DNA from: Methanolobus sp. ZRKC5
GTDB lineage: Archaea > Halobacteriota > Methanosarcinia > Methanosarcinales > Methanosarcinaceae
Length of the DNA stretch: 64,000 nucleotides
NCBI RefSeq assembly: GCF_038446525.1
Contig: NZ_CP151792.1
Location: 1,612,001 to 1,676,000 of the forward strand
Direction of reading: 5' to 3'
Under the pieces are notes generated by a model. The model had not been told where the DNA came from and did no database searches. It saw only the letters and a program-made list of their open reading frames with translations. Of the stretch, positions 61,805-64,000 are shown piece after piece (the first letter of the stretch is position 1; each line of letters begins with the position of its first letter). The translations under genes were made by a program, and so were the position numbers.

Positions 61805-63250
61805 TTATCCCATTCCAATAGCCATAAGTCCTGCACTAATACCATTCTGAATGATTTCTTGTGGATTAGCACCTGTGACCTGAAGCATGACATGTATACC
61901 AATGAATGTTCCAAGCATGCTACCCAGATTAGCCAGAGATGCTACCAATACGACACGGAAGAGATTATTGTTCATCATGTCTTTAGTGGTCTCGATCTCA
62001 ACCAGTTCCTTGAAATCATCGGTAGTAGGTTTTCGGTATTTGGCTTCTGTAAGACCCGCAAACCATCCGGCTGCTATCATTGGGTTCAGTGATGTGAGCC
62101 ATGCAACCAAGAATGCAGTAAGTACTGAATAAGGATGTCCTCTTGCGATTATCGCTCCGGCGGCGCTGAGCACCCCATTGATTATGAACCACCATGCAAA
62201 AGCAATAGCTAGGCTCTCAAGAGAAACTCCGGATAGAATAAGAAGAGCAAATGTTCCAAGGGCAAGTGCTACAACTGCGGCACCAAATATTTTCATTATA
62301 TTGAATCGCTTCTTTGGAGCTTCTACTGCATAATTAGTCGTGGGGATGGTCTTGGGATTCTCAAGATAACGCTGGATACCTGCCCTGTGGCCCGCACCTA
62401 CAACAGCAACTATCTTTTTATTACCACCAACTGCGGCTCGCACAAGATTGTTAGCCATGTATGCGTCCCTTTCATCAATAAGAACCTTGACAGCATTTGG
62501 TGATGATTCCCTGAACTCTTCCACAAGCATGGAAACCATGTCCTGGTTTGTGATCGTATCTATATCAATATCCTTGGTACCACCTATGCCAAGAACTGCA
62601 GCTATAAGGCCTGCAAGCATCTTCAGTTTCTCAATGAAACCCATCTTGCCCCAGAAACGCTGCAAAGTAATCTGAATATCCCTGTCAATAAGAAGAATCT
62701 GTGCACCACTTGCTTCTGCAGCCTCAATAGCACTTATCATTTCAGCACCAGGTTGCACACCCATGTCATCAGCGAATTTCTTCTGGATATGAGCCAGCAG
62801 CATGTGTACAAGATAGAAATAGACCTTTCCTTCTTTGAGAAGTTCTTTTACAGGTATGTCACTATTTTGAACATTGCCTTTGATGGCCTCATACCTTGGT
62901 CTGCAAAGTTCCACGGCAACAATATCCGGTTTTTCCCTATCTATTGCCGCATTTACTTCCCTGACACTCTTCTCAGATACGTGGGCTGTTCCCACAAGTA
63001 TAATCTCAGTGGGCTTTTTAATATCTTCAGAATCTGAACCTGAAATTGCTTCTTCAGGCTCTATTAATTCTTTTATCACTTCGATCTCAGTTGGGCCTGA
63101 GCTTGAAAATGATGATTCTCCAGAATCCTCTCCCGAGTACAAATTACCGCCACTGGTATTGTAATTGTAGGTGGAAACATTTTCCTGTGAATCACTCAAA
63201 TTATCATTTTTCAATGTAGATCCTCTTTTAAGACTACTAAAACTATTCAC
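61805..63250 (-). CDS. TraB/PrgY-family membrane protein
   Basis: A 481-residue protein of the TraB family, related to the Tiki/erythromycin-esterase-like metal-dependent fold. A Ser/Asp-rich start (residues 1-85) precedes the TraB domain with TEIILVGTAHVSEKS (GxxH), VAVELCRPRY (Glu) and VAVVGAGHRAGIQ (second GxxH). The C-terminal part has four to five membrane helices. Some relatives act as inhibitors of peptide signals or as peptidases; the role in archaea is unknown. It starts with GTG at 63250, overlapping the end of the site-2 protease gene by eight bases, so they are coupled. Confidence 0.85.
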   Translation of the reverse strand: MNSFSSLKRGSTLKNDNLSDSQENVSTYNYNTSGGNLYSGEDSGESSFSSSGPTEIEVIKELIEPEEAISGSDSEDIKKPTEIILVGTAHVSEKSVREVNAAIDREKPDIVAVELCRPRYEAIKGNVQNSDIPVKELLKEGKVYFYLVHMLLAHIQKKFADDMGVQPGAEMISAIEAAEASGAQILLIDRDIQITLQRFWGKMGFIEKLKMLAGLIAAVLGIGGTKDIDIDTITNQDMVSMLVEEFRESSPNAVKVLIDERDAYMANNLVRAAVGGNKKIVAVVGAGHRAGIQRYLENPKTIPTTNYAVEAPKKRFNIMKIFGAAVVALALGTFALLILSGVSLESLAIAFAWWFIINGVLSAAGAIIARGHPYSVLTAFLVAWLTSLNPMIAAGWFAGLTEAKYRKPTTDDFKELVEIETTKDMMNNNLFRVVLVASLANLGSMLGTFIGIHVMLQVTGANPQEIIQNGISAGLMAIGMG

Positions 63251-64000
63251 TCTCTAACATTAACAATCGCATAAGATCTGTTCTAGAAAGGATACCTTTT
63301 ACATCATCATCGTCTGCTATCAGAACACGCCCTATATTATTGACAGTCATTATTTTGAAAGCTTCTGCCGCATTGGCACCTGAAGATAATGAGATCACAT
63401 CCTTTGTCATGACATCGGATACAAGGGTTGCATAGCGCTCATGCGGAAGAACATTACGTATGTCTGTAAAGGTCACAATCCCTTTTAAAGAATTGCCCTT
63501 GATTACAGGATATCCCAGGTGTTTTTTCTCGAACATGAAATGTGAGAGATCCTCTACTGTCATTTCAGGGAGAACGGAGACCACTTCCTTTGACATTACA
63601 TCTTCAACCTTGTGCTTCTCAAGACCTATTGTCACAGTTGTTTGTTTGTCCTCTTCGGAGGCACCGATGTACACAAAAAAGGCTATCAAAATGAGCCATG
63701 GATTTGAGAACAAGCCAATGATACCCATAAGAAAAGCGAACATCTTACCAATGTAGGCAGCATAGTGGGTTGCTTTTACATAGCTCATTCTTTTTGCATA
63801 CCAGGCGCGAAGAAGTCTTCCCCCATCCATGGGGAAAGCCGGAAGCAAATTGAAAAGGGCCAGTACTATATTAATAGAAGCCAGGATTCCCACCATCAGA
63901 TAAATAGAAGTACCACTGTACGATGGAATGAATGAAATTGCCATTATGTGCAATGCGAGAAGACCAAAACCTATGACAAGGCTTACAAATGGTCCTGCAA
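63243..64000 (-). CDS. Site-2 protease (M50 family) with CBS domains, 5' end beyond window
   Basis: Intramembrane metalloprotease of the CBS-containing M50 group. The frame runs off the right edge, so the HExxH zinc motif is not seen; the visible part begins AGPFVSLVIGFGLLALHIMA. The second metal motif NLLPAFPMDGGRLLRAW is present. Two CBS motifs follow (DVMSKEVVSVLPEM and DVMTKDVISLSSGA). It comes just ahead of the TraB gene with an overlap. The visible length is 251 residues plus a partial codon. Cleaves membrane-anchored regulators in the family; the substrate is unknown. Confidence 0.88.
   Translation of the reverse strand, partial: AGPFVSLVIGFGLLALHIMAISFIPSYSGTSIYLMVGILASINIVLALFNLLPAFPMDGGRLLRAWYAKRMSYVKATHYAAYIGKMFAFLMGIIGLFSNPWLILIAFFVYIGASEEDKQTTVTIGLEKHKVEDVMSKEVVSVLPEMTVEDLSHFMFEKKHLGYPVIKGNSLKGIVTFTDIRNVLPHERYATLVSDVMTKDVISLSSGANAAEAFKIMTVNNIGRVLIADDDDVKGILSRTDLMRLLMLESE

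Overview
The window looks like chromosome of a methanogenic archaeon, most likely of the Methanosarcinaceae (Methanolobus/Methanococcoides-like; genus is inferred only). The evidence is formylmethanofuran:H4MPT formyltransferase (ftr), a four-subunit pyruvate:ferredoxin oxidoreductase (porCDAB), a short folate-independent core-MetE, archaeal DnaG, a three-OB-fold RPA, HerA/NurA, Rnl3-type RNA ligase, RtcA, KptA, a FilR1-type regulator and many archaeal-only families, with TTTATATA-type promoters.

Layout. 1-31 kb is mostly ordinary housekeeping: dnaG (cut by the left edge), an FAD/NAD(P) disulfide reductase overlapping rtcA, a convergent kptA, RPA, then a CBS/CBS/RNA ligase/SelB-like GTPase operon. 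A KaiC-like ATPase, a SpoIIM-like membrane protein, core-MetE and a Na+/solute symporter follow. Then come nurA-herA, tRNA-Lys(CUU), a ribbon-helix-helix protein, a UPF0200/UPF0201/isomerase operon, dusB, porCDAB, nth and a DUF4143 ATPase. Next are a decayed HsdR tail, an acetate-type permease, an AlkD-like protein and a SulP permease.

34-46 kb is an insertion-sequence hot spot that can be rebuilt base by base. An IS1-family element (8-bp target duplication) sits inside an IS1634-family transposase, which sits (6-bp duplication) inside a GNAT acetyltransferase gene. Next to it an IS630-family element (TA duplication) splits a FilR1-type regulator gene. An IS5-family element (4-bp duplication) sits between cysE and cysK. 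The IS1 and IS630 transposases each need a -1 frameshift on an A-run. An IS66-family element (53.4-55.0 kb) shares its 15-bp terminal inverted repeats and 8-bp duplications with three 194-bp MITEs at 1.5, 34.0 and 61.6 kb, so it or a relative probably mobilised them. Two MITE copies differ at one position, which suggests recent movement.

46-64 kb mixes housekeeping and accessory genes: dinB, a voltage-gated K+ channel ending in a zinc ribbon, a PAS-GAF histidine kinase with no clear start, an RNase H with a long tail, a NapH-like ferredoxin, a secreted CAP protein with dockerin-like repeats, a wrecked copper P-type ATPase, ftr, a YjdF-like membrane protein whose stop codon is supplied by a MITE, a TraB protein and a site-2 protease cut by the right edge.

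Functional themes are RNA end repair (rtcA, kptA, rnl3), DNA repair (nurA-herA, nth, AlkD-like, dinB, RPA), C1/pyruvate metabolism (ftr, por, core-MetE) and cysteine synthesis (cysE, cysK). I see no CRISPR array or intact defence operon.
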